DNA of 64,000 bases from Serratia proteamaculans (GTDB lineage: Bacteria; Pseudomonadota; Gammaproteobacteria; Enterobacterales; Enterobacteriaceae), in the NCBI RefSeq assembly GCF_013337185.1, contig NZ_SWDE01000004.1:248001-312000 (forward strand), given 5' to 3'. This document shows positions 46,252 to 57,898 of this stretch, piece by piece. Within the stretch, counting starts at the first letter, position 1, and each line of letters begins with the position of its first letter. Made by a program: the position numbers and the translations under genes. The notes beneath the pieces are model-generated. The model did not search any database. It saw only the letters and a program-made list of their open reading frames with translations, and was not told where the DNA came from.

Positions 46252-49200
46252 ATGCACGGGACAGTCAAGGTTTGGCAAGAACAGGTTGAATTACCCACCT
46301 ACGGCACCGGCGAACAGGACTCGCACCCGATGTTCCTGGAAAATCGCGTCTATCAGGGATCTTCCGGCGCGGTTTACCCTTATGGCGTGATTGATACCCT
46401 GAGCGGTGAAAAATCCCTGCGCCGCTATCAGGCGGTGTATCTGGAAAACGACTACCTGCGCGTGATGCTGCTGCCGGAGCTGGGCGGGCGTATTCATCGG
46501 GCCTACGACAAAGTGCAGCAGCGTGATTTTGTCTACCACAACGAGGTGGTCAAGCCGGCGTTGGTGGGGCTGTTGGGGCCGTGGATCTCCGGGGGCATCG
46601 AGTTTAACTGGCCGCAGCACCACCGCCCGACCACCTACATGCCGGTGGACTGCCAGATTCAACAGCATGATAACGGCGCGCAGACCGTCTGGCTGGGGGA
46701 AGTGGAGCCGATGCGCGGCCTGCAGGTGATGGCCGGTTTCACTCTGTATCCTGACCGCGCGCTGATCGAAATCAGCGCCAGGATCTTTAACGCCAACCCG
46801 ACGCCGCGCCATTTCCTTTGGTGGGCCAACCCGGCAGTGAAGGGCGGCGACGATCACCAAAGCGTGTTCCCACCGGATGTGACCGCCGTTTTTGACCACG
46901 GCAAGCGCGATGTCTCCTCGTTCCCTATCGCTACCGGCACCTACTACAAGGTGGATTACTCGGCCGGGGTGGATATTTCACGCTACAAGAATATCCCGGT
47001 GCCGACGTCTTATATGGCGCATAAGTCCGACTATGACTTCGTCGGGGCCTACAGCCACGATGAACAGGGCGGTTTGCTGCATATCGCCGATCACCATGTG
47101 TCACCCGGCAAGAAGCAATGGAGCTGGGGCCACGGCGAGTTTGGTCAGGCCTGGGATCGCAATCTGACCGACAACAATGGCCCGTACATTGAGCTGATGA
47201 CCGGGGTCTACACCGATAACCAGCCGGATTTCACCTGGCTCGATGCCTATGAAGAAAAATGCTTCGTGCAGAATTTCCTGCCTTACAACACCCTCGGTAT
47301 GGTGCAGAACGCCAACACCCGGGCGGCGCTAAAGTTGGAAAGTGACGGGCGACAACTGGTGTGGGGGCTGTATGCGGTTGCGCCGCTGGCGCAGTATCGG
47401 CTGGTGGTCCGCAGTGATAGTGACCAACAGCTATTGCTCGACCGCCGTATCGATCTCAACCCCGGCGCGGCCTTGATGGAGACCATGACCGGTGATTTCC
47501 CAGGTCGCCTGACGATTGAATTGTTGGACTCACAGGGGGGCTGCGTACTCAGCTATCGTCAGCATCAGGCCGATCCGGCGGCAGAGTTGCCGCAGCCGGC
47601 CAAAGCACCGCCGCTGGCCGGGCAAATCAGCAGTGCCGATGAGGCCTGGTTTATCGGCCAGCATCTGGAGCAATACAACCATGCCAGCCGTTCGGCATTC
47701 GACTATTACCAGCGCGGTTTGACGCTGGATCCGCTTGATTATCGCTGCAATCTGGCCCTGGCGACGCTGGAATATAACCGCGCCAATTTTGCACGTGCCA
47801 TTGCCTATGCTGACGATGCGCTGGCGCGCGCTCACCACCTTAACCGTAACCCACAGTGCGGCTTGGCCAGCCTGATCCGCGGCTGCGCGCATGAGCAAGT
47901 GGGTGACGACAGCACAGCCTATGAAGATTTCTACCGCGCAATCTGGAGCGGCAATGGCAAACCGGGCGGCTTCTACGGCCTGGCTCGAGTGGCGGCGCGG
48001 CGCGGGGATAATTCGCAGGCGCTGGAGTTTTGCGAAAGCAGCCTGAGCGTTAATGCCAGCCATTATCCGTTGATCGCTCTCAAGGCATGGTTGTTGCAGC
48101 GCCTGGGACAGGGGGAACAGAGCCTGGCCTATATTGCGCAGCAACTGGCTGCCCGCCCGTTGCATTACAGCCTGTATTACCTGCGCTATGCGCAAACCCG
48201 CGAAGCGGCCGATTTACAGCGGTTGCGTACGGTGACCGGTTGCCGTGGCATCAATGCGCTGACCATGGCCGGTCAACTCTGTGAATGGGGGGCCAAACCG
48301 CAGGCGATTGAACTGCTGACGCTGCTCGACAGCCAGGAAAGCCTGCCGCTTTATCTGCTGGCCAGCTTGCGCAAAGGCGAGGTCAGCGATAGCGAATACC
48401 AGCAGTTGCTGGCGCAGGCGCGTGACAGCTTTAGCCGACAGGTGCGCTTCCCCAATACCCTGAACGAAGTACAGATGCTGAGCCAATTGCCGGAGTGCGA
48501 TTTTGCGCAGTACCTGTTGGGGTGTTTTCATTACAGCAAACGCAACTACTCGCAGGCGGTGGCACTGTGGCAGCGCTGCGTCGAACGGCAACCGGGGTTT
48601 GCCGATGCCTGGCGCAATCTGGGGATCTACAGCTTCAACAAGCTCCAGCAGCATGACGTTGCGCTGGAATATCTGCAACGGGCATTCAGGCTACAGCCCG
48701 ACGATGCCCGGCTGTTGTTCGAACTGGATCAATTGAATAAGCATCTTCGGGCCGCGCCTGAACAACGGCTGGCCTTGCTGGAGCAACACCTGCCGGTGGT
48801 GGCCAGGCGTGACGACCTCACCGCCGAACTGCTGAGCCTGTACAACCAGTGCGGCCGGTTGCGTGAGGCGCAACAGGCTCTGCAACAGCGGCAGTTCCAC
48901 CCGTGGGAAGGCGGAGAAGGCAAGGTCACTGGCCAGTACCTGATCAACCTGCAGCGGTTGGCATTTCAGGCGCTACAGCAGGGTGAGCCACAGCAGGCGC
49001 AGGCCTGGCTGCTGTCAGCCTTGCACTACCCGCACAATCTGGGGGAAGGGCGGCTGGCCGGGCAAAGCGATAACGATCTCTACTATTGGCTCGGCATCTG
49101 TGCCGCCCGGCAAGGTGACTCTGACGCCGCCGCCGGCTACTGGCAGCAGGCCTGCGTCGGGCAGGGTGACCTGACGCAAAGCCGTTACTACAACGATCAA

Positions 49201-49542
49201 CCGGTGGACTATCTGTTCTATCGCGGCATGGCACTCAAACAACTGGGGCAGTCAGCCCAGGCCGAACAGCTGTTCAGGCAAATGCAGCTGTGGGTGCAGC
49301 AGCAGTCCGGGCAGGTGCCCGGTGCCGATTTCTTCGCGGTTTCGCTGCCGGACCTGATGGCATTGGACAACGACCTGCAGCAGGCGCACCAACAGCATTG
49401 CCTGTTGGTGGCGGCGCTGGCCCAACTGGGGTTAGGGCAGTTAACGGCGGCGCAGCAGACGTTGAAAGCGTTGCTGGCTTGCAATCCTGCGCATGACAAA
49501 GCGCGTCTATTCAGTGTACTGGCCGACGCGTTAGCGAGCTGA
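46252..49542 (+). CDS. yphG: YphG, DUF5107 and tetratricopeptide-repeat protein
   Basis: A 1096-residue cytoplasmic protein, close in length to E. coli YphG. The first about 420 residues are a DUF5107 domain with a mutarotase-like beta-fold (LLPELGGRIHRAYDK, LLGPWISGGIEFNWPQHH, HFLWWANPAVKGGDD). The rest is built of tetratricopeptide-type helical repeats (e.g. FDYYQRGLTLDPLDYRCNLA, ALWQRCVERQPGFADAWRNL). No catalytic function is proven. GAGAGGAAAG precedes the chosen ATG; a start 27 bases earlier is less likely. Followed after 19 bases by a sugar MFS gene and then an aldose epimerase, so a role in handling or sensing a sugar is likely. Confidence 0.85.
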   Translation: MHGTVKVWQEQVELPTYGTGEQDSHPMFLENRVYQGSSGAVYPYGVIDTLSGEKSLRRYQAVYLENDYLRVMLLPELGGRIHRAYDKVQQRDFVYHNEVVKPALVGLLGPWISGGIEFNWPQHHRPTTYMPVDCQIQQHDNGAQTVWLGEVEPMRGLQVMAGFTLYPDRALIEISARIFNANPTPRHFLWWANPAVKGGDDHQSVFPPDVTAVFDHGKRDVSSFPIATGTYYKVDYSAGVDISRYKNIPVPTSYMAHKSDYDFVGAYSHDEQGGLLHIADHHVSPGKKQWSWGHGEFGQAWDRNLTDNNGPYIELMTGVYTDNQPDFTWLDAYEEKCFVQNFLPYNTLGMVQNANTRAALKLESDGRQLVWGLYAVAPLAQYRLVVRSDSDQQLLLDRRIDLNPGAALMETMTGDFPGRLTIELLDSQGGCVLSYRQHQADPAAELPQPAKAPPLAGQISSADEAWFIGQHLEQYNHASRSAFDYYQRGLTLDPLDYRCNLALATLEYNRANFARAIAYADDALARAHHLNRNPQCGLASLIRGCAHEQVGDDSTAYEDFYRAIWSGNGKPGGFYGLARVAARRGDNSQALEFCESSLSVNASHYPLIALKAWLLQRLGQGEQSLAYIAQQLAARPLHYSLYYLRYAQTREAADLQRLRTVTGCRGINALTMAGQLCEWGAKPQAIELLTLLDSQESLPLYLLASLRKGEVSDSEYQQLLAQARDSFSRQVRFPNTLNEVQMLSQLPECDFAQYLLGCFHYSKRNYSQAVALWQRCVERQPGFADAWRNLGIYSFNKLQQHDVALEYLQRAFRLQPDDARLLFELDQLNKHLRAAPEQRLALLEQHLPVVARRDDLTAELLSLYNQCGRLREAQQALQQRQFHPWEGGEGKVTGQYLINLQRLAFQALQQGEPQQAQAWLLSALHYPHNLGEGRLAGQSDNDLYYWLGICAARQGDSDAAAGYWQQACVGQGDLTQSRYYNDQPVDYLFYRGMALKQLGQSAQAEQLFRQMQLWVQQQSGQVPGADFFAVSLPDLMALDNDLQQAHQQHCLLVAALAQLGLGQLTAAQQTLKALLACNPAHDKARLFSVLADALAS

Positions 49543-49561
49543 TGCCAGAAGGAGAACGGAT

Positions 49562-50974
49562 GTGACGAACAATAATAAACTGAACATGCCCTATGTCTGG
49601 ACTATCTGCCTGGTTGCCGCCTGTGGTGGCCTGTTGTTTGGCTATGACTGGGTGGTGATCGGCGGTGCCAAGCCGTTCTACGAGGCTTATTTCGGCATTA
49701 CCGATCCCGCGCAGTCCGGCTGGGCGATGAGCTCAGCGCTGGTGGGCTGCATTTTTGGTGCCCTGATCTCGGGCCTGTTGTCGGATCGTTTTGGCCGAAA
49801 GTTGCCGTTGGCGATCGCCGCGCTAACCTTCGTGATCTCCGCCTGGGGCACCGCCATGGCCACCAGTTTTGACGCCTTTATTGTGTATCGCATTGTCGGC
49901 GGTGTCGGTATTGGCCTGGCTTCGGCGCTGTCGCCGATGTATATCGCCGAAGTCAGCCCGGCAGCCCAGCGCGGCCGCTTCGTGGCGGTGAACCAACTGA
50001 CCATTGTGATTGGGGTGCTGGCGGCGCAGTTGATCAATCTGTTGATCGCCGATCCGGTGGCGGCCAATGCCAGCCAGGCCGATCTGCTGGCCAGCTGGAA
50101 TGGGCAAATTGGCTGGCGTTATATGTTCGGTGCCGAACTGGTTCCGGCGCTGGCTTTCCTGCTGTTGATGCTGGTGGTGCCGGAGTCCCCGCGCTGGCTG
50201 GCGAAAGCCGGGCGTCATGAAAAGGCACAGCGTGTATTGCGGCGTATTGGCAACGAGCAATATGCACAGCAAACGCTGGCGGAGATCCGTCAGACTTTGG
50301 GCAAGGACAGTGGCAAGGTGCCATTCCGCGCGTTATTGCGCAGCGACGTACGGCCGGTGCTGGTGATTGGCATTGTGCTGGCGGTTTTCCAGCAGTGGTG
50401 CGGTATCAACGTGATCTTCAACTATGCGCAGGAGATCTTCGCTTCGGCAGGGTTTGATATTAACGATACCCTGAAGTCGATCGTCGCCACCGGATTGATC
50501 AATCTGATCTTCACCTTGCTGGCCCTGCCGCTGGTGGATCGCATTGGTCGTCGCCGCTTGATGTTGATTGGTGCCTGTGGATTAACGGCGATCTACCTGC
50601 TGATGGCGGCGGCTTACGCCTATGGTTTGCTGGGGTTGCCGGTGTTGCTGTTGGTGTTGGTCGCCATTGCTATCTATGCCGTCACTCTCGCACCGGTCAC
50701 CTGGGTATTGCTGTCTGAAATCTTCCCCAACCGCATTCGCGGCGCGGCAATGGCCGCGGGCACCTTTGCCCTGTGGGTGGCCTGCTTTGTGCTGACCTAC
50801 AGCTTCCCACTGCTGAATGCGGCATTGGGCGCGGCGGGCAGTTTCCTGCTGTATGGCGGCATTTGTCTGGCCGGTGCGTTGTTCATCTACGCCAGAGTGC
50901 CGGAAACCAAAGGCATTACGCTGGAGGCACTGGAAGAGCAACTGGTGCCGGCCATCAGCCGCGAAAATTCATAA
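49562..50974 (+). CDS. Sugar porter family MFS symporter (XylE/GalP-like)
   Basis: A 470-residue permease with twelve predicted segments. Sugar porter signatures are complete: LSDRFGRKLP, PESPRWLAKAGR, QQWCGINVIFNYA, LVDRIGRRRLM, LLSEIFPNRIRGAAMA and PETKGITLE. The start is GTG, with AGAAGGAG upstream. In E. coli the yph locus uses an ABC transporter (YphDEF); here a proton-coupled carrier takes its place between yphG and yphB. The sugar is not readable, but a pentose or hexose such as xylose or galactose is typical. Confidence 0.88.
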   Translation: MTNNNKLNMPYVWTICLVAACGGLLFGYDWVVIGGAKPFYEAYFGITDPAQSGWAMSSALVGCIFGALISGLLSDRFGRKLPLAIAALTFVISAWGTAMATSFDAFIVYRIVGGVGIGLASALSPMYIAEVSPAAQRGRFVAVNQLTIVIGVLAAQLINLLIADPVAANASQADLLASWNGQIGWRYMFGAELVPALAFLLLMLVVPESPRWLAKAGRHEKAQRVLRRIGNEQYAQQTLAEIRQTLGKDSGKVPFRALLRSDVRPVLVIGIVLAVFQQWCGINVIFNYAQEIFASAGFDINDTLKSIVATGLINLIFTLLALPLVDRIGRRRLMLIGACGLTAIYLLMAAAYAYGLLGLPVLLLVLVAIAIYAVTLAPVTWVLLSEIFPNRIRGAAMAAGTFALWVACFVLTYSFPLLNAALGAAGSFLLYGGICLAGALFIYARVPETKGITLEALEEQLVPAISRENS

Positions 50975-50992
50975 TCTGAATCGGGAGGCGAT

Positions 50993-51880
50993 ATGGCGAT
51001 GTTTTACCTGGATAACGACAGCCTGTCGCTGGTGGTTTCCTCATTGGGCGGCAGCGTACTTAAACTGGCTGCGCGCAGCGCAGGGCGGGAGATCCCGCTA
51101 CTGCGGCCTGCAGCGCTCAATGCAACCACCCCGGCGCAGCAGGCGGGTTGTTTTCCGCTGGTTCCCTTTGGTAACCGGGTGAACCAAAATCGGTTCAGTT
51201 TCGAAGGGCGAGACTACGTGCTCAGCGCCAATACGGCTGGAGATAGGCATTACCTGCATGGCGATGGTTGGCTGCAGCCATGGCAGTGCATTGAGCAACG
51301 CAGCGATTTCCTCCGTTTGCGTTATCAGCACCGGCAAGGGCCTTATCAGTACCGGGTCGATCAGTGTTTTACCCTGGAGCGGCAGCAACTCAGGTTGGAA
51401 TTGACCGTGGAGCATCGCGGCGAAAACCCGATGCCCTACGGATTGGGCTGGCACCCTTTTTTCCCCTTAACGCCGCATACCCGGCTGCAGGCACCGGCGG
51501 ATGCCTGTTGGCTGGAGGCCGAAGAGTGGCTGCCGGGTGAACAGGTACCGCTTGGCGAGGACATGGACTTCAACCGCCTGGCCGCGTTACCGCGTCGCTG
51601 GCTGAATAACGGGTTTAGCGGCTGGAATGGTCAGGCAAGCATTCATTGGCCGGAGCAGGGGCTCAGGCTGCAAATGAACACCGAACCTGCCTGCCCGGTG
51701 TACTTTATGTTTATTTCCGATCCGGCCTTCAGCCCGGGTTACCAGTTCGAGTTCTTCTGCCTGGAGCCGATGACGCATGCGGCCAATGGCCATAACATGC
51801 TGGGGCTGGGTGGGCTGCGACGTCTGGTCAAGGGGGAGCGTTTCAGTCAGGTCTTGCGGCTCAGTTATTCAGCGCTTTAA
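50993..51880 (+). CDS. yphB: YphB-like aldose 1-epimerase family protein
   Basis: A 295-residue mutarotase-fold protein that would interconvert sugar anomers. Family signatures are CFPLVPFGNRVNQNRFSFEG with the substrate-binding Asn-Arg, YLHGDGWLQPW with the catalytic-type His, and YGLGWHPFFPL with the second His. GGGAGGCG precedes the ATG. Third gene of the yphG unit, closed by a strong terminator. The specific sugar is unknown. Confidence 0.82.
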   Translation: MAMFYLDNDSLSLVVSSLGGSVLKLAARSAGREIPLLRPAALNATTPAQQAGCFPLVPFGNRVNQNRFSFEGRDYVLSANTAGDRHYLHGDGWLQPWQCIEQRSDFLRLRYQHRQGPYQYRVDQCFTLERQQLRLELTVEHRGENPMPYGLGWHPFFPLTPHTRLQAPADACWLEAEEWLPGEQVPLGEDMDFNRLAALPRRWLNNGFSGWNGQASIHWPEQGLRLQMNTEPACPVYFMFISDPAFSPGYQFEFFCLEPMTHAANGHNMLGLGGLRRLVKGERFSQVLRLSYSAL

Positions 51881-51927
51881 GCCCGAAAATTAAAATTCGG
51901 ATCTTCTTCACAGAACCCGCTCAAACC

Positions 51928-51968
51928 CAGTAACCGGTTACTGAAACCGGTTGCTGTTTTTTCGTTTT
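51928..51968 (+). terminator. Rho-independent terminator of the yphG-MFS-yphB operon
   Basis: CAGTAACCGGTT pairs with AACCGGTTGCTG (one G-U) around a 5-base loop, followed by six T, CG and more T. Each half contains the palindrome AACCGGTT, which also resembles LacI-family operators, so a second role cannot be excluded. Confidence 0.85.
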
Positions 51969-52026
51969 TGAAACCATACTCATTTCTCAACTGACTGATT
52001 TGCACCTATTGGCAACAGGAGAACGA

Positions 52027-52338
52027 ATGAAAAAAATATTCTTATGCTGCGCCGCCGGTATGTCCACCAGCATGGTGGTGAGTAAAATGAAAAAGTCCGC
52101 CGAACAGCAGGGTATTGAGGTGGATATTATTGCCGTGGGCATTGATGAGTTTGAAACCACGCTGGCGAATTACCAATGCTGCCTGCTTGGGCCACAGATT
52201 AAATATAAGTTGGCCGATTTTAAAAAGATTGCCGACAGGGAAAATAAACCGATCGCGGTTATCAACAGCATGGATTATGGCATGATGCGCGGCGATAAAA
52301 TTCTCGCCGAAGCCTTAACGATGCTCGCGCAACACTAA
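52027..52338 (+). CDS. PTS cellobiose-type IIB component
   Basis: A 103-residue lactose/cellobiose IIB domain. The phosphocysteine is expected at Cys8 in LCCAAGMSTSM, the family active loop. AGGAG precedes the ATG. With the following IIC, IIA and phospho-glucosidase genes it forms a complete cellobiose or chitobiose-type PTS operon. It receives phosphate from IIA and gives it to the incoming beta-glucoside. Confidence 0.92.
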   Translation: MKKIFLCCAAGMSTSMVVSKMKKSAEQQGIEVDIIAVGIDEFETTLANYQCCLLGPQIKYKLADFKKIADRENKPIAVINSMDYGMMRGDKILAEALTMLAQH

Positions 52339-52423
52339 TCCCACCTGGGCGCCTGCTGCAGCCTGTTGCCGCCGGCTTTCTCGCCCTGTGACCATTGACT
52401 CAGAACGTCCCGAGGGTTGAACC

Positions 52424-53739
52424 ATGAGTATCAGCCAGGCCGCATTCAATTTCATTGAAAACCGCATCAGTCCCATTGCCGGAAGATTATCGACCCAGCG
52501 ACATATTATGGCGATCCGCGACGGTTTTATTTCCGCGATGCCGTTTATGATCGTCGGCTCATTTTTACTGGTATTTGCCTACCCGCCTTTTTCGGCCGAC
52601 AGCAGTTGGGGAATAGCTCAATGGTGGCTGGGTGCGGCGGAAAAACATCAGGTCGCTATTCTTACCCCGTTTAATATGACCATGGGGATTATGTCGATTT
52701 ATATTACTGCCGCCATCGCTTATAACCTGGCACAGAGTTATAAACTCGATCCCTTTATGGCGGCGATGCTGGCGCTGATGTCGTTTTTGCTGGTCGCCGC
52801 GCCGCAGACCGAAAAGATGCTGCCGACCGCTGCGTTGGGGGGCGTGGGGATCTTCACCGCCATTTTGGTGGCGGTTTACACAACCGAACTGATCCGTTTT
52901 CTCAAGCTGCACAATATCGGCATCTCATTACCGGAACAGGTGCCGGCCAAGATCAAACAGTCGTTCGATTTGCTGATCCCGATCCTGGCGGTAGTGATCA
53001 CCCTGTACCCGCTCAGCCTGCTGGTGCAGCACCAGTTTAATTTACTGTTGCCGCAGGCGATCATGGCGCTGTTCCAGCCGCTGATTTCCGCCGCCGACTC
53101 GTTGCCGGCGATCCTGTTGGCGGTACTGATCGGCCATTTATTGTGGTTCGCCGGTATTCATGGCGCGGTGATCGTCTCCGGTATGCTGCAGGCATTCTGG
53201 CTGACCAATTTGGGCATCAATCAGGATGCCTTGGCCGCGAGCCAGCCAATGCCGCATATCTTTATGGAAGCTTTCTGGACCTTCTTTATCGTCATCGGCG
53301 GATCCGGCGCGACCTTTGGGCTGGTGTTGCTTTACCTGCGCAGCCGTTCGGCGCACCTGCGTTCGATCGGCAAGCTGAGCCTGGTGCCGAGCTGTTTCAA
53401 TATCAATGAACCGGTGATCTTCGGTACGCCGATCGTTATGAACCCCACCTTTTTTATCCCGTTTATCACCGCACCGATCGTCAATTCGATCATTGCCTAT
53501 GCGGCCGTGAAGCTGGATCTGATTGGCCGCGTGATCTCGGTAGTGCCCTGGACGGCACCGGCACCGATTGGCGCCGCCTGGGCCACCGGCTGGGATTTCC
53601 GTGCCGCACTGCTGGTGCTGCTGTTGGCGGCGGTATCGGCGCTGATTTACTACCCGTTCTTCAAGGTCTATGAGCAGCAGTTGCTGGATCAGGAAGTGAG
53701 CGAAGCCGAGCAGATTGAACCAACGCAGGGAGTCACCGA

Positions 53740-53743
<4 letters not shown>
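52424..53743 (+). CDS. PTS cellobiose-type IIC permease
   Basis: A 439-residue membrane permease of the lactose/cellobiose IIC family, with about ten segments. Typical stretches are GFISAMPFMIVGSFLLVF near the start, LLWFAGIHGAVIVSGM, and SCFNINEPVIFGTPIVMNP, the conserved substrate loop with Asn-Glu-Pro. GAGGG lies before the ATG. The stop overlaps the IIA start in ATGA. Confidence 0.93.
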
Positions 53744-55469
<1,726 letters not shown>

Positions 55470-55472
55470 CGG

Positions 55473-55506
55473 GGAATAAAATAGCCCTCTCTTGAAAGAG
55501 AGGGCT
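55473..55506 (-). terminator. Terminator of dkgA (possibly bidirectional)
   Basis: AGCCCTCTCTT and AAGAGAGGGCT form the stem; on the minus strand it is followed by ATTTTATT. On the plus strand it also lies just after the glucosidase gene. Confidence 0.75.
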
Positions 55507-55514
55507 GGGTAGCA

Positions 55515-56339
55515 TTACAGTGAGTCGGGATCCGGCCCCAGACGGTTGCCGATATCCAGTTGGGCGATATCGCTCAGTTCGTCTTTATCCAGTTTGAAAT
55601 CAAACACCTCAAAGTTCTCACGAATGCGGGATGGCGTGACCGATTTAGGGATCACGATCAGACCGCTGTCCAGGTGCCAGCGCACCACGATTTGCGCCGG
55701 GGTTTTCTCGTATTTTTCCGCCAGCTGTTTGATCACCGGCTGGTCGAACACCCCTTCGCCACCCTGTGCCAGTGGGCTCCAGGATTCGGTAGCGATGTGG
55801 TGCGTTGCGTTCCAGGCTCGCAACTGGCGTTGTTGCAGCAACGGGTGCAGCTCAATCTGGTTAATCACCGGCGCGATACTGGTTTCGTCCAGCAGGCGCT
55901 GCAGATGCGGGGTATGGAAATTGCAGACCCCGATACTTTTCACCAGCCCCTGTTCACGCAGCTTGATCAGCCCACGCCAGGCATCCACATATTGATCCTG
56001 CTGCGGTTTCGGCCAGTGGATCAGATACAGATCGACATAGTCCAGCTTGAGTTTTTCCAGGCTGGTTTCCAGGGCGGCCTGTGGGTCACCCTGATCGTCG
56101 TTCCACAGCTTGGTGGTGATAAACAGCTCATCGCGCGGCACCGAGGCGGATTGCAGTGCAGCACCGACCCCTTCCTCGTTCTTGTAAATCGCAGCGGTAT
56201 CGATCGAACGATATCCCACTTCCAGCGCCTTGAGCACCGCCTGGGTGGTGTCTGGAATACTCGCCTGCCAAACGCCGAGACCCAACTGCGGCATCAGATT
56301 ACCATCGTGGAGTTTGATGATGGGTTGTTGCGTTGTCAT
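55515..56339 (-). CDS. dkgA: DkgA, aldo-keto reductase (2,5-diketo-D-gluconate / methylglyoxal reductase)
   Basis: A 274-residue NADPH-dependent aldo-keto reductase that reduces 2,5-diketogluconate and small reactive aldehydes. The catalytic tetrad is Asp47, Tyr52, Lys77 and His108 (LIHWPKP); the cofactor site PKSVTPSRIRENFEVFDF is near the C-terminus. AGGAGATACGC precedes ATG 56339. It lies downstream of yqhD on the same strand, the conserved pair induced together by YqhC on aldehyde stress in E. coli. Confidence 0.95.
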   Translation of the reverse strand: MTTQQPIIKLHDGNLMPQLGLGVWQASIPDTTQAVLKALEVGYRSIDTAAIYKNEEGVGAALQSASVPRDELFITTKLWNDDQGDPQAALETSLEKLKLDYVDLYLIHWPKPQQDQYVDAWRGLIKLREQGLVKSIGVCNFHTPHLQRLLDETSIAPVINQIELHPLLQQRQLRAWNATHHIATESWSPLAQGGEGVFDQPVIKQLAEKYEKTPAQIVVRWHLDSGLIVIPKSVTPSRIRENFEVFDFKLDKDELSDIAQLDIGNRLGPDPDSL

Positions 56340-56541
56340 GCGTATCTCCTGGTTAACGGATTGCCCGGTGCTGCATGCACCAGGAACGGCTATCAATAAA
56401 TTCTAGTTGGCAAATCGGGGTGGTGCTGAGTTCGCTAAGCAAATTTCAGCGATATCGGAATAGTGCTGGTTACTGCGCCCGGCGATCGCTCGGGCGCAAG
56501 AGACTGAAATTAAAGCCTGACAGTCAATCGCAGGTTTGCGA

Positions 56542-57705
56542 TTAACGCGCGGCCTCATAGATACGTTGGCTGACTTCCAGGGTGATGTCTTGATGCTCAC
56601 CCAGTGCGGTCATACCGTGCTGATGCAGCTTATCCAGCAGTGCCGGGATCGAGCTGCCGTCGAGCTGGTAATCGGCCATGCGGGTTGGCACGCCCATTTG
56701 TTCGAAGAAGGCGCGGGTGGCGGCAATAGCACCGTCAATACGGCTGTCTTCGCTGCCCTCACGCAGACCCCAGACGCGGTCGGCGTACTGCAGCAGTTTT
56801 TCGCGTTTCTGCGCTTTTTTCTCGTTCAGCAGTGCCGGCAGGACGATGGCCAACGTCTGGGCATGATCCAAACCGTGCATGGCGGTTAACTCGTGGCCCA
56901 GCATATGGGTTGCCCAGTCTTGCGGCACGCCGGCCCCGATCAGACCGTTCAATGCCATGGTGGCGCTCCACATCACGTTGGCGCGCACGGCATAGTTCTC
57001 CGGTTCGGCCAGCGCACGCGGACCATCTTCCAGCAGCGTCAGCAGCAGGCCTTCGGCAAAGCGATCCTGTACTTTTGCATCGACCGGATAGGTCAGGTAC
57101 TGCTCAATGGTGTGGATAAAGGCATCGACCACGCCGTTGGCGATCTGGCGCGGTGGCAGCGAATAGGTCACGACCGGATCCAGTACCGCAAACAGTGGCT
57201 GAACGTATGGCGAGAAGAAATGCTGTTTGTCGCCGCTGCTTTTACGGGTGATCACCGCGCCGCTGTTGGATTCAGAACCGGTTGCCGGCAGTGTCAGTAC
57301 GCAACCCATCGGCACTGCGCCTTTGATTTCGCTGCCGACGGTTTTCAGGATATGCCATGGGTCGCTATCCGCCTGATAGTGGGCCGCGGCGGCGATGAAC
57401 TTGGTGCCATCAACCACCGAACCGCCACCGACGGCCAGCAGGAAATCGATATTCTCTGCACGCACCACCTCGACCGCTTTCATCAGTGTTTCGAAGGTTG
57501 GGTTAGGTTCAATACCGGAAAACTCCTGCACGTTGCGACCCGCCAGTGCGGAATAAACCTGATCCAGCACGCCGTTTTTCTTCACGCTGCCGCCACCGTA
57601 GGTGATCAGAATGCGTGCATCGGCAGGGATCTGCTGCGCCAGGCCGGCGATTTGGTCTTGGCCGAACAGGATTTTGGTTGGAGTATGAAGAATAAAGTTT
57701 TGCAT
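56542..57705 (-). CDS. yqhD: YqhD, NADPH-dependent aldehyde reductase
   Basis: A 387-residue iron-type alcohol dehydrogenase that detoxifies short aldehydes such as acrolein, glyoxal and furfural. The NADPH loop is GGGSVVDGTK (93-102), and metal ligands begin with Asp194 and His198 (DAFIHTIEQ). Length equals that of E. coli YqhD. ATG 57705 is chosen (AGAGAAA upstream); a longer open frame reaches into the promoter region. Divergent from its regulator yqhC. The 202 bases between yqhD and dkgA hold no gene. Confidence 0.95.
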   Translation of the reverse strand: MQNFILHTPTKILFGQDQIAGLAQQIPADARILITYGGGSVKKNGVLDQVYSALAGRNVQEFSGIEPNPTFETLMKAVEVVRAENIDFLLAVGGGSVVDGTKFIAAAAHYQADSDPWHILKTVGSEIKGAVPMGCVLTLPATGSESNSGAVITRKSSGDKQHFFSPYVQPLFAVLDPVVTYSLPPRQIANGVVDAFIHTIEQYLTYPVDAKVQDRFAEGLLLTLLEDGPRALAEPENYAVRANVMWSATMALNGLIGAGVPQDWATHMLGHELTAMHGLDHAQTLAIVLPALLNEKKAQKREKLLQYADRVWGLREGSEDSRIDGAIAATRAFFEQMGVPTRMADYQLDGSSIPALLDKLHQHGMTALGEHQDITLEVSQRIYEAAR

Positions 57706-57821
57706 GGTTGATTTCTCTTCTGCATAAGGCAAGCGCCGGGTGGCGCAAAATATCTGGGGTGTATTGTCAGTAACCTGGCCCCGCAGCACAATGCTCATTT
57801 CTGCCCGAGTCTTGCCTATTC

Positions 57822-57837
57822 CTACAAGGCGTTGTAG
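57822..57837. promoter_or_regulatory. Palindrome in the yqhD-yqhC intergenic region
   Basis: CTACAA and TTGTAG flank GGCG as a perfect inverted repeat, 62 bases before the yqhC start. Candidate site for YqhC or another regulator. Confidence 0.35.
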
Positions 57838-57898
57838 AAAAGCAGAGTTTTAAACTATTATTTATGCCGAATTGTTCTTAGTGTAAGAGGGTGTTTCC

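Noticed and set aside
51929-51955. Plain LacI-family operator pair
   Set aside because: Not taken as the main call because the same bases form a 12-base stem followed by six T, the best reading being a terminator; the operator idea is kept as a finding.
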